From contig CBCTZG010000003.1 of NCBI GenBank assembly GCA_965151315.1, positions 12,782-76,781 of the forward strand: a stretch of DNA of 64,000 nt. Direction: 5' to 3'. The first letter of the stretch is position 1. Every line of letters starts with the position of its first letter. The notes beneath the pieces are model-generated. The model was not told where the DNA came from. It saw only the letters and a list, made by a program, of their open reading frames with translations, and ran no database searches. The stretch is from Avimonoglobus sp965151315. Lineage in GTDB: Bacteria; Bacillota; Clostridia; UBA1381. Below, in pieces: positions 52,485 to 61,949 of this stretch. A program made the translations under genes and the position numbers.

Positions 52485-54944
52485 TTAATAATTGATTACA
52501 AAGGGGTCCTGCATAACCACGTGCTGGCTGTTCTCTGTCTTTTCCCAGACATAGACTTCCAGATAATCCCCGGCTTGGGGGACGGCGCCTTCTATTCTGG
52601 GGGCAATCGCTGCCGTACCGCCGGAGGGGACAGGAGCCGTTTCCATAGCGGAAGCCTGGCGCACATGGTTTTGGTTATAAAGCACCGCGAAAACCTTAGC
52701 GGTTTTGGCGTCAGAGGCCGTATTCCGGATCACCGCCGCAGCTTCCAGTGCTGTGGCGCCGGCCAGGCTCTCTATAGCCGCGCCGTTCTGATCCTTAACC
52801 GTCAGGCTGCTAACCGTCAGGTCGTAATCCCGGAAGGTAAAGCTGATTTTTTCGCCCTCCCGTACCGGCACGTCGCTGGTCGTGCGAAGATCCGTAATGA
52901 GCAGGTCATAGGCTGTGCCGTAGTCTAAGTATTCGCCCAGCTTTACCGAAAGCTGCCGCTGGCCTTCGTCGTATCCGGTAACCCGGGTCAGGACTGTTTC
53001 GCCGGTTTTGGTGTTAACCAGCTTAGCGCAGTTCTCGGTTACTGTGGCCGGGTCGATATCTTCGGAAAATACCATGGTGATCTCGTCAGAATCCTGGGTC
53101 AGGGTTTGGGTGTTATCGCTGACAATTTCCGGTACACTGTATTTATACATTTTAATGTAACTCAAATCAACACACATATCTGTATTTGGATTATTATACT
53201 GCTGCACCGCCATAAACTCTGTACAATCATAATGGATAATCGGCATCCTATAATCCACATTCGGGTCATCCAGGCAAGTTCCGGTTACAATGTATTTTCC
53301 ATCCGTGTCTTTCTGGAATATATATTTCATCCGGATAAAGCCAAATTCATCCTTGGCGCTAGTGCTATATTCCTTATACAGCGCATCATGCTTCTCCTTG
53401 TCCTCACCCATTGAAGTATCCGAACGAATATCTACGCCGTTTTGGAAATTACCTACAATACTGAACTGGCCTGCCGAACCATAAAACCGAGTATTCCTGG
53501 CTGCCGCAGTACCGTTTTGGCCACGCACACCGACTTCAATCACAAAATCATACGTAACTGGCGTATCAAATTTCAAGGATACGGTGGAGTTCGACGCTTT
53601 ATCTTCCGCAGCATTCGTGATCAGGCTCACATATTTTTTCTTTCGCTCCGGTGAATTTCCAGTAGCCTCTTTAACGACGACGTTGTCTAATGATCCTGCC
53701 ACATCACTGGATGTATACAGGAGCTTGTCCCCATCCGGCTTGCCGCCTACTGTATACTCCTCAAAGTCCTCATAGAAAATATAGAAGCCCTCAGTTTGGT
53801 AGGTAAACTGCGCGCCGCCGCAGCGAATGCCGTTTAAGGAGCAAACCGTATCCGGGATATCCAGAATATATGCGGAATCTGAATCCAGCTTCCCGTATTT
53901 GACATAGACGGTCTGGGCAATTTCATCCTTTGTGTATACCTGGATGCCGCCGGTGATTTCTGTGCCGTCCGTCTTTTTGAAGGTAATACCGCTGATCGTT
54001 TCCGGGTCTACATAGTTGTCAAATACAATCTCGATCTCCCCCGGCGCCGTGTCCAGCGTTTTCCCCTGGGTTGGGCTGACAATATTCATATTGTCGCCCA
54101 ATGTCATAAAGGCCAGCTTGGATTCGTCGTACTTTTCCTTAACCGTGTCCGCAGAAAGAGCAGTATTATACAGCTTAAAGGAGGCCAGGCTGCCATGGAG
54201 GATGTCCCCGCCGGCCATATTCCCGATCTGCACCCGGAAGCCATCCTCCGGGATCTGGATGCCGCCCACAGAAGCGCCCTGGGAGACGCCGTTTACATAC
54301 ACATTCCCGGTATACGCCTGGGCTTCCTCGTCCCATTGCCTGGTCAGCACATAATGCGTCCAGGTGTTCAGGTTTTCCTTTACGTTAATGCGCTTTTCCA
54401 GGTATTTGGACGCCTCCATGCTGGTTCTGGCATAACGCACAAAATACTGGCTGGGATCGCCGTCATATACATAGATTTCATAGGAATTATTGCTGTCACT
54501 GGCGCCGGATTCCGGGCCAAAGTTGAAGATCCGGCTGGATTTGGTTGTACCGTTGGCCGTCGCCAGATAGTTCACCCAAAACTCTACCGTCATCCCGTCT
54601 TGGTTTTGCAGCGGGGCGCAAAGCGCGGCAGACAGGTCTACGCTGCCGTATTGCTGCGCGACAACCCCCATCAGCAGTCCGGAAAAGGACAAGTATTTGG
54701 TCTGTCCCTGCATCGAATCCATCGTACCCAGCTTCGGCCGGGTTCCATTGGCCGCGCCTTTAATCTCAATGCCGTCCGAACTGCCGGTAACAGCGTTTTT
54801 AATTACGCCGTCTGTATCGTTGTATTCTGACAGGTCCATGTCAAAGACAAGCCCCTCGTCCGCTGTTTCCGCCGCCAGCGCCCAGGCGCCCCCTAAGGGC
54901 GTCAGGGCTAAAGCAAGCAGTATACTGATTATTTTCCTTCTCAT
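52485..54944 (-). CDS. secreted LamG/concanavalin-like protein with Ig-like domains, 819 aa
   Basis: Signal peptide (IISILLALALTPLGGAWALA), a LamG-type lectin domain (about 30-250; GMTVEFWVNYL, TWTHYVLTRQW, VYVNGVSQG), a Big_5-like domain (about 265-370; SPTQGKTLDTAPGEIEIVFDN), a second jelly-roll (about 375-570), another Big_5-like domain (about 590-690) and a C-terminal domain (about 700-819) of the kind found in its neighbour. No catalytic motif seen; likely a binding or structural protein. ATG at 54944 with AAAGGA 8 nt upstream. Confidence 0.85.
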   Translation of the reverse strand: MRRKIISILLALALTPLGGAWALAAETADEGLVFDMDLSEYNDTDGVIKNAVTGSSDGIEIKGAANGTRPKLGTMDSMQGQTKYLSFSGLLMGVVAQQYGSVDLSAALCAPLQNQDGMTVEFWVNYLATANGTTKSSRIFNFGPESGASDSNNSYEIYVYDGDPSQYFVRYARTSMEASKYLEKRINVKENLNTWTHYVLTRQWDEEAQAYTGNVYVNGVSQGASVGGIQIPEDGFRVQIGNMAGGDILHGSLASFKLYNTALSADTVKEKYDESKLAFMTLGDNMNIVSPTQGKTLDTAPGEIEIVFDNYVDPETISGITFKKTDGTEITGGIQVYTKDEIAQTVYVKYGKLDSDSAYILDIPDTVCSLNGIRCGGAQFTYQTEGFYIFYEDFEEYTVGGKPDGDKLLYTSSDVAGSLDNVVVKEATGNSPERKKKYVSLITNAAEDKASNSTVSLKFDTPVTYDFVIEVGVRGQNGTAAARNTRFYGSAGQFSIVGNFQNGVDIRSDTSMGEDKEKHDALYKEYSTSAKDEFGFIRMKYIFQKDTDGKYIVTGTCLDDPNVDYRMPIIHYDCTEFMAVQQYNNPNTDMCVDLSYIKMYKYSVPEIVSDNTQTLTQDSDEITMVFSEDIDPATVTENCAKLVNTKTGETVLTRVTGYDEGQRQLSVKLGEYLDYGTAYDLLITDLRTTSDVPVREGEKISFTFRDYDLTVSSLTVKDQNGAAIESLAGATALEAAAVIRNTASDAKTAKVFAVLYNQNHVRQASAMETAPVPSGGTAAIAPRIEGAVPQAGDYLEVYVWEKTENSQHVVMQDPFVINY

Positions 54945-54958
54945 GGATACCATCCTTT

Positions 54959-57900
54959 CTACTCCGCGCTTTCTTCCGCCGGCATACCGGGCAGGAAACC
55001 AAAGTAATAGAAGTTGCTCGTCCCGTCGGTTTTCAGGTCGTTGCCATTGTCTTCAAAGTGCAGATAAATATCGTACGTTCCTTTGGCAAGCTTGGTTTCC
55101 AGCGGGATGTACTGCACTTCATAATTATCCCAGCCGTCTCTGGGGGTTGTAAACTCGCCTACATATACCTTGGTAGGCTGGCCGATTACGTTCTGATAAA
55201 CCTTAACCGTCTGCCCGCCATGGGTACTGTCACTGGCGCAGCTTACAGTCAATACAGAGGCGTCCTCTTTCACTTCCACATTGTTGTACCGCAGGATCGT
55301 ATCCTCCCAGGTGTTGTTTACCATGGGATGGACGGCATCGCCGGGGACTGTATATTTGGCCGCCGGCGGCATGGACTTATCCCCCGCCACGTCAACATTG
55401 TTGAATTCGCCGCCGTAGATCCGTTCGCCGTCGTGGCTGTTTTGTGTAGAGCCCCGGTTGCTGACGGAGATCCTGTCAATTTTTGCAGAACGGTAATCCA
55501 GCATCCGGATATAGACATTTTTTATCCCCGTGAACGTCACTACGTTCTGCTGCAAGGTGTTATTCTGCACCTCGGTCGGCGATTTTGCTTCCAGATAGCC
55601 GTTATATGCCGTCCCTGTTTCCATGCTGTCACCAATAATGATTTCAATGTAGTCCTTGGTATTATACTTGTCGCCCTTAAAATCAATATTGATCTGGTTT
55701 CCGTCCTCGCCAAAATCTACACCCTCAAACGCAATCCACTGGTCATTGCCGGAAAATACCGCTAAGCCGTCCTCGTCAATTGTCACGCCTTCGGAACACT
55801 GCGCATTCGCCGCCGCGTAATAGGTCATCCCCGGGGCGCCTGAGGTAATCTGCTCGTAGTTCAGCATGTATTCTTCCTCATTGATCATGGATCCTGCCCA
55901 GAATGGCTTCCCATAAGGGAAATCTTCTACGGTCAGGGCGTCTTTGCCGCCGATGACCGCTGTCTTCAGCTCTTTGTTATCCCACATAGCACTAACAGCG
56001 TCGGGCTGCTTAAAGGCATAGGTCTGGGAGAATTTTACCCCTTCCTGGGTAGTAAATACTACATTGTTGAAGGTATCTACACCGTGTACAAAGTTATCAT
56101 GGTACAGGCCAAAGCTGAATGGGTTGGTCTCCAATCCCGTGTAGTAAATATAATTATTGTGGTATTTGCTCTGCTGCTTATCCGTTTCGCAGATCAGGCA
56201 ATACTCATAGGTTATCCCCGTATCCAGTGAGAACAGGACGCCGTCGTGAAAATCGTTGTAAGCCACCTCAAAGGGGACATACGGGGTTCCCGGCGTACTC
56301 GTCCAGTCCGCATCCTGATTGGCCTGCATGTTCAAAACGCTTCGGCCGCAGTTATAAACCGTGTTGTTATATACCGCGAAGCCGCCCCGAGGCGTTGCCT
56401 GCGGTTTCCAGGCTTCTGTGCCAAAGGTAATACCACTGATGTAGCTGGCCATATAGCCGCAGTTGCTGATGATATTATTTTCAATATACTCATAGAGACC
56501 TACGCCGTAGATACCAGCGGCCGCGCTGTGGTCAATGATATTGTTGGCGACAATGTTGTCCCGGCCGCCCATATAGATTCCTACCTCGCCTCTGGGCGGG
56601 GCGCCGTTTGGATCCTTTCTGTTCTGATCGTCAATAAAGCCCTCCCGCTGGTCATTGGTATAGGTATAGTGGCTGATATACCGGATTTCCGCCCCCTCAA
56701 TCATGCACATATCCGCTTCATTCATCCGGATTCCGCCGCCAATGGTGTCGATCCCGTGCATATGGATATACTGGCTGTCGGCCAGGTCAATAACCAGCTG
56801 GCGCTTTTTCACTTCCACAGACAGGGTCTCGTAGGTTTCGCCCTCCGGCGGGATAATCAAAAGGGCGCCGTTGGTCATAATCCACTCGCCCGGCAGGTCC
56901 ATACAATGGATGTGGCCGGTTAGATACCCAAAATTCCACTTGTCATTTTCCTCGGGCTCAAACCACCACTGCGTAGTGGTATCGCCAAGCTCCAGCTTGC
57001 CTTTTTCCGATCCAATCACCTTGGCCGTACCCAGCGCCCAGCCCAGGCCCTGCATGGAAACTAAGGTCGCACCCCGCCAGTAATCCTCTTCCTCCTGATT
57101 CAGAAGGGTGTCGCTGACGGCAATTTTACTGTCGCCGTAGGGGATCTTAAAATCGCCCATGACCGGGAATAAATCCGAAAGGGGCTCGCCATTTTCAGAC
57201 ATTTCTTTTCTTGGCTCGTTGGGATACCGGGCCTCTATAATCGCCTTATCCTGGTAAAACACCTGGTTCCGGCCGTCGCCCAGATCCCAGCCAACGCTGG
57301 CCGCTGCCATGCCGTCGCCGTAGTCGACAAAATTAGATACGGTTTCATTGGCGGAGATCACTGGGTTTTCCCCCTCTGCCGCCTGATAAACAATGGGGTT
57401 TGCCGCCGTCCCATTATTTTTTGGGTCAAAGGTTTCCCGATAGATACCATCGTGTACGATTACCGTGTCGCCGGGCTGGGCTGTTTCTCCAGCTTTATTC
57501 AGTGTCCGGAATGGCCGCTGGGCCGTCCCGTCATTCGCATCGGAAGCATTTTCGGTCTGGGCTACATGATAAATATTGCCCGCAGCCGGCTGCGGATAAA
57601 ATGCAGTCAGCTTTTCCCGGACAAACTGGTATAGGTTCTCATCCGTCAGAATATCCTGGACGCTATGCTTTGTATCGATCACGACCAGCCCGTCCTGATA
57701 GCCTACAGTCCTGTCAGTCAGCTCGGCAAAATACCGGATGGGCAGATATGCCTTCCCATCAATATATTGGGGCCGGACAGGCACATCCTCTTTTTCATTG
57801 GCCCCGACCTGCTTATACGCCGTATCCCCGGTGAAGCAGATATCTGTGGTTTCATTCCGCAGCAGGATATACTGCTTGTCGGGCATATCCTCATAATAGT

Positions 57901-58528
57901 ACCCCAACGCCCGGGCCAGGGAATGCACCGGCAGATAGACAGTGTCCTGGATCATCCTTGGGGTAGCTTGGATATTTTCCATATCCACATACCGCCGGCT
58001 GCCCCGGACAAGCATAACCGGGGAGCTGATGTCCACAGCAATGGTAGAAACCGTTGCAAGTTCTTCGTCAGACAGCGCCGGCAGCTGCTTTTCCCGCTCT
58101 GTTTCTGATGTTTCCACTTTATTAAACACAATTTTATTGATCCGGGCGCTGCCGTTAAACGACAAGGTGAATACCCGATCCCCTTTCCGCTCCACAACCG
58201 GGAAACGGAAATTCACAGTGGAATCCGTTTCGTTCAGCGTGATTTTATATGTATTGCTTTCTGTCTGCATGGTCATCTGTACGCTGGCATCCGGATGATA
58301 CATTACGTCAACGCTTTGCGAATCAAACGGAAGATAGAAATCATAGGTCAGCCTGCCGCCCGGCTCGCTGACAATCATATCTTCCGATATCTCCGCCGAG
58401 ACCATTTGCGTACAGTCTTCGTTTTCTAAGGTATATGTCCTGGGGCCTACAGAGAAATACGCCATACTCCCCGGCGCCGCCGCGCAGAGGATGCATACTG
58501 CGCATAAGAAAGAAATCAATTTTTTCAC
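54959..58528 (-). CDS. secreted beta-helix protein with copper-amine-oxidase-N domain and CBM6-like modules (paralogue A), 1189 aa
   Basis: Signal peptide, an N-terminal beta-sandwich (about 30-140), a copper-amine-oxidase N-terminal-type domain (about 170-290; VRGSRRYVDMENIQ, VYLPVHSLARALGYYYE, AYLPIRYFAEL), a right-handed beta-helix of the DUF1565/pectate-lyase-like kind (about 320-850; FRTLNKAGETAQPGDTVIVHDGIYRE, many NNxIxNCG turns), and two CBM6-like modules (about 880-1010, 1040-1180). Probably a polysaccharide lyase or hydrolase, substrate unknown. GTG start at 58528 with AGGAGG 9 nt upstream. Paralogue of the gene at 58768-61935. Confidence 0.87.
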   Translation of the reverse strand: MKKLISFLCAVCILCAAAPGSMAYFSVGPRTYTLENEDCTQMVSAEISEDMIVSEPGGRLTYDFYLPFDSQSVDVMYHPDASVQMTMQTESNTYKITLNETDSTVNFRFPVVERKGDRVFTLSFNGSARINKIVFNKVETSETEREKQLPALSDEELATVSTIAVDISSPVMLVRGSRRYVDMENIQATPRMIQDTVYLPVHSLARALGYYYEDMPDKQYILLRNETTDICFTGDTAYKQVGANEKEDVPVRPQYIDGKAYLPIRYFAELTDRTVGYQDGLVVIDTKHSVQDILTDENLYQFVREKLTAFYPQPAAGNIYHVAQTENASDANDGTAQRPFRTLNKAGETAQPGDTVIVHDGIYRETFDPKNNGTAANPIVYQAAEGENPVISANETVSNFVDYGDGMAAASVGWDLGDGRNQVFYQDKAIIEARYPNEPRKEMSENGEPLSDLFPVMGDFKIPYGDSKIAVSDTLLNQEEEDYWRGATLVSMQGLGWALGTAKVIGSEKGKLELGDTTTQWWFEPEENDKWNFGYLTGHIHCMDLPGEWIMTNGALLIIPPEGETYETLSVEVKKRQLVIDLADSQYIHMHGIDTIGGGIRMNEADMCMIEGAEIRYISHYTYTNDQREGFIDDQNRKDPNGAPPRGEVGIYMGGRDNIVANNIIDHSAAAGIYGVGLYEYIENNIISNCGYMASYISGITFGTEAWKPQATPRGGFAVYNNTVYNCGRSVLNMQANQDADWTSTPGTPYVPFEVAYNDFHDGVLFSLDTGITYEYCLICETDKQQSKYHNNYIYYTGLETNPFSFGLYHDNFVHGVDTFNNVVFTTQEGVKFSQTYAFKQPDAVSAMWDNKELKTAVIGGKDALTVEDFPYGKPFWAGSMINEEEYMLNYEQITSGAPGMTYYAAANAQCSEGVTIDEDGLAVFSGNDQWIAFEGVDFGEDGNQINIDFKGDKYNTKDYIEIIIGDSMETGTAYNGYLEAKSPTEVQNNTLQQNVVTFTGIKNVYIRMLDYRSAKIDRISVSNRGSTQNSHDGERIYGGEFNNVDVAGDKSMPPAAKYTVPGDAVHPMVNNTWEDTILRYNNVEVKEDASVLTVSCASDSTHGGQTVKVYQNVIGQPTKVYVGEFTTPRDGWDNYEVQYIPLETKLAKGTYDIYLHFEDNGNDLKTDGTSNFYYFGFLPGMPAEESAE

Positions 58529-58548
58529 GATATACTGCCTCCTTTTGA

Positions 58549-58768
58549 TCAGATATATTTAGGTAATTGCGAAACGAACGTTTCACAATTAATTTTAGTT
58601 CCATATAATGGGAATTATATTTGTCGAAACTTTTCATTTCGCAAAATTTGACGCACATGTCGTCAAATTTTGATTACAAATCAGGGATTAAATCCCCGAT
58701 ACCTCGCAGAACAAGGTTATAATTGCTCAATTCGCTGAATTTCGCAATTACCTAATCTCAGATATATT
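58549..58768. mobile_element. MITE-like palindromic element with flanking direct repeats
   Basis: Terminal inverted repeats TTAGGTAATTGCGAAA (58559-58574) and TTTCGCAATTACCTAA (58740-58755), perfect over 16 bp, bound a 197-bp AT-rich core without a gene. The 11-bp direct repeat TCAGATATATT lies at both flanks (58549-58559 and 58758-58768) and looks like a target duplication. The core holds further hairpins: AAAATTTGACG/CGTCAAATTTT (58643-58671), GGGATT/AATCCC near 58,685, and GAAAC/GTTTC at 58571-58584. It lies between the two beta-helix genes, abutting the stop of one and 6-20 nt from the binding site of the other. Confidence 0.75.
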
Positions 58769-61700
58769 CACTCAGCTAAAAAGCCAAAGGTATAAAAGTT
58801 GGAAGTTTTTCCTGCGCCCTGAAACGTTACATAAACATCATAGGTTCCGGCATTTACTGTACGGATCAAAGCCACCGTATCCGCCAAGTATGTATCCCAG
58901 CCGGTGTCCTGGATCGTATATACCGCCACTGGCTCTGCGTCCGCCGCCCCCAGCCGGATCTCTACGGTCCCGCCGCTGCTGGACGCTGCTGATGCCGCTG
59001 TGATGGTTAGCTTTGCCGCATCTTCCCGGATCGTGACATTGTCATATCGGAGTACTGTTCCGCCATAAGTATTTTTCACCATAGGGTGGATCAGATCCCC
59101 GTTGGCGCCGTAGATCGGCGTAGGGATAAAGGCCGGGTTACCAATTTTTTCGATGTTATCATACGCGCCGCCATATACCGCGCCGCCATCGTGGGCGCCC
59201 TTTTCTGTCCCTCTGTTTGTTACACTAAAGCCGGCGATCTGGCTGGATACCTTTCTGTCCATCCGCAGATAAACCGTCTGCATACCAGTAAATGCCTGGG
59301 TGTCTACCGAAGCCAGGTTATCCGTCTCCTGATCCGGGGCAGTAGCCTGCAGCACCGCGTTATATCTTTTCCCGGTTTCCAAATCTTCTCCGACCACAAC
59401 GCTGATCTGGTCCCCCGTCCTTTGGGGGTTCCCCCGGAAGCTGATATCCAGCCGGTTCCCGCCCTGGCCGAAGTCCACCTGATCCCAGCGGATCCAGCCG
59501 CCGGTGTTCAGCCGGGCCAAGCCGTTTTCATCCACGCTTCCATTATTAACTACGCCGTCCGCCGCCCGGTAATAGGGGGCTGTCCACGGTTCCTCCATAA
59601 ACTGTTCACGATAAGTCTGGTAGTCCGCCGTCCGCAGATATGCCCCGGCGAAATATGGCTTCCCGCCTGGGAAATCCGTAGCCAGAAGCCCTGCTCTGCC
59701 GCCCTCTACATCATTTCTGAGCTCCATATTGTTCCAAACCGCGCAGTCTGCCTCCGGCTGCTTATAAATGTTCCCATTAGAGAATCGTACGCCAGGCTGT
59801 GTGGTAAACACCAGGTTTTCATAGGTATCAATCCCGCTGGTATTGCCGTCATGGTAGATCCCAAAGCTATAGGGGTTGCTCTTAGGCCTGGTATAATACA
59901 CATAATTGTTATGGAAGCTGCTGTTGCGGCTTTGGCTGCCGGCATGGACATAATATTCATACACGATACCTGTATCCAGCGAAAATAAAATGCCGTCGTG
60001 GAAATCGTTATAGGCCGCCTCAAATGGGAGATACGGCGTATCCGAGCTATTTTCCCAATACTGCCGGCCCTGCATGTTCAGTGCGCTGCGTCCGCAGTTA
60101 TAGACTGTATTATGATACATAGACATGCCGCCCCGAGGCGTCGTTTGTTCCTTCCAGCCCTCAGTGCCAAATGTTATGCCGCTGACATAACCGCCGGCAT
60201 AGCCGCAGTTTTTAATTACATTATTTTCAAGATATAAATAGGTACCTGTACTATAGACACCAGCCGCCGCGCTGTGGTCAATGACAGAATTTATAATCGC
60301 GTTATTGCTGCCGCTGATGTAAATGCCCATTTCACCCCTGGGCGGGGCGCCGTTTTCGTTCAAGACATTGCCGTCGTCAATATAGCCCTCCCGCTGGTCA
60401 TAGCCGTGGATATAATGGCTGATATATCGCATTTCTCCGTCGTTGATAACGCACATCGTACTGTCCTGCATCCGGATTCCGCCGCCAAAGGTATCAATCC
60501 CCCGCAGCTGTATATAGCGCTTTCCGCCAAGGTCCACCGCCAACTGCCGGGCCTTGGCCTCTACCGCCAGGCTCTGCGCCGTTTCCCCGTTCGGCGGGAG
60601 TATATACAGTTCGCCGTTTTGTACAGCCCACTCGCCGGGTACGTCCACGCAATGGATATGGCCGGTCAGGAACCCATAGCTTTCCCGCTGTCCTTCTTCC
60701 CAGCCAAACCACCAATGCCTTTCCCTGTTTTTCTTGATCGTAGGGTCATAAATATTTAAATCGTTGGCAATTGTCAGAGCCCCGGGTTCAGATTTTTCCA
60801 CCAAACCGGTGCTCAGCACCCATCCAGTCCCCTGCATGCCCACATATATAGCGCCGTCCCACCAGCCGGCAGACTCCTGAAGCAGCGTGCCGCTTTCGAT
60901 CCGGAGCCGATTCTGGGCGCTGACTTGGAAATCACCCGCAGTCGGAAACAAAGAAGATAACGCTTCTCCATCCGCCGACATCTCCAAGCCGGGTCCATTG
61001 GGGTATCTGCCCTCTGCCAGGACCTCTCCCTGATAAAACACCTGGTTTCGCCCCACGCCCAGGTCTGCCGGAAGCCGGGCCTTTACCATACCGTTCTCCG
61101 CCGGCTGAAAGCCGGTCACCAGCTCTGCCGCGGAAATGACCACCGTTTCGTCTGGATATGCTTCATAGATGACCGGCGCCGCTGCCGTACCGCTGTTGGC
61201 CGGCCGGAATGTTTCCCGATATATCCCTGCCCGTACCACAACCCGGTCTCCGGGGCCCGCGGCTTGTCCGGCCCGGTTTAAGGTCCGGAAGGGCAGCGCT
61301 TCGGTCCCTGGATTGCTGTCATCTGCATTTTCTGTCTGCGCCACAAAATATGTTCTGCCTGCCGGCGGCGTTTCCCGGAAATCCGATAGTTCCGCACGGA
61401 TATGCCCCATTGCATCCGAATCGTTCAAAATACTTTCCGGCGCCTGATCTGTCAGCACGGCCAGGCCGTCCTGATAGGCCGCCGTCATCCCCGCTGCTTC
61501 CGCCATCCGCCGAATGGGCAGAATTGCTTCGCCGTTTCGATACAGCATAGGGTTTTCAATCTCCTCCAGATTTCCTCTGCCAACCTGTCGGTAAGCGTTC
61601 CGGCCGTCAATACAAATTTCTAAATTTTCTTTTCGCAAAAGATAATAACCCTGCTGCGGCTCCGCTTCATAGTAATATCCCAAGGCCCGGGCCAGTGTGT

Positions 61701-61935
61701 GGACCGGCAGGTAAATACTTCCGTTAATCACCGCCGGCTTTTCCTGCGGATCTTCCCAATCAATATATCGCCGGGCGCCATTCACCAGAATAGCGGACGC
61801 CTGCGTGTCAATTATAACCGCATTTTGAATAGCCTTGGCGCCCGCATCCAGATCCGGCTCTGCCACCGCCCCGGCAGACGTTTGCAAAAGCGTCCAAACC
61901 AATATGAAGTTGACCAATGTTCCCGACTTTTTCAT
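58768..61935 (-). CDS. secreted beta-helix protein with copper-amine-oxidase-N domain and CBM6-like modules (paralogue B), 1055 aa
   Basis: Signal peptide, copper-amine-oxidase-N-type domain (about 45-165; VNGARRYIDWEDPQ, IYLPVHTLARALGYYYE, AILPIRRMAEA), beta-helix (about 195-730; FRTLNRAGQAAGPGDRVVVRAGIYRE, IRNCGYAGGYVSGITFGTEGW) and two CBM6-like modules (about 760-900 and 920-1055). Same architecture as paralogue A but without its N-terminal beta-sandwich; identity over the beta-helix is high by eye (GITFGTE, PRGGxxxYxNTVYNCGRS, AYNDFHDGxLFSLDTGI). ATG at 61935 preceded by GAGGGG. It follows the solute-binding gene by 14 nt. Confidence 0.88.
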   Translation of the reverse strand: MKKSGTLVNFILVWTLLQTSAGAVAEPDLDAGAKAIQNAVIIDTQASAILVNGARRYIDWEDPQEKPAVINGSIYLPVHTLARALGYYYEAEPQQGYYLLRKENLEICIDGRNAYRQVGRGNLEEIENPMLYRNGEAILPIRRMAEAAGMTAAYQDGLAVLTDQAPESILNDSDAMGHIRAELSDFRETPPAGRTYFVAQTENADDSNPGTEALPFRTLNRAGQAAGPGDRVVVRAGIYRETFRPANSGTAAAPVIYEAYPDETVVISAAELVTGFQPAENGMVKARLPADLGVGRNQVFYQGEVLAEGRYPNGPGLEMSADGEALSSLFPTAGDFQVSAQNRLRIESGTLLQESAGWWDGAIYVGMQGTGWVLSTGLVEKSEPGALTIANDLNIYDPTIKKNRERHWWFGWEEGQRESYGFLTGHIHCVDVPGEWAVQNGELYILPPNGETAQSLAVEAKARQLAVDLGGKRYIQLRGIDTFGGGIRMQDSTMCVINDGEMRYISHYIHGYDQREGYIDDGNVLNENGAPPRGEMGIYISGSNNAIINSVIDHSAAAGVYSTGTYLYLENNVIKNCGYAGGYVSGITFGTEGWKEQTTPRGGMSMYHNTVYNCGRSALNMQGRQYWENSSDTPYLPFEAAYNDFHDGILFSLDTGIVYEYYVHAGSQSRNSSFHNNYVYYTRPKSNPYSFGIYHDGNTSGIDTYENLVFTTQPGVRFSNGNIYKQPEADCAVWNNMELRNDVEGGRAGLLATDFPGGKPYFAGAYLRTADYQTYREQFMEEPWTAPYYRAADGVVNNGSVDENGLARLNTGGWIRWDQVDFGQGGNRLDISFRGNPQRTGDQISVVVGEDLETGKRYNAVLQATAPDQETDNLASVDTQAFTGMQTVYLRMDRKVSSQIAGFSVTNRGTEKGAHDGGAVYGGAYDNIEKIGNPAFIPTPIYGANGDLIHPMVKNTYGGTVLRYDNVTIREDAAKLTITAASAASSSGGTVEIRLGAADAEPVAVYTIQDTGWDTYLADTVALIRTVNAGTYDVYVTFQGAGKTSNFYTFGFLAE

Positions 61936-61949
61936 GGCAGCCCCTCTTT

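Noticed and set aside
58559..58755. Repeats considered as a CRISPR array
   Set aside because: The repeats are inverted, occur once each and have no regular spacers. No array is seen anywhere in the window.
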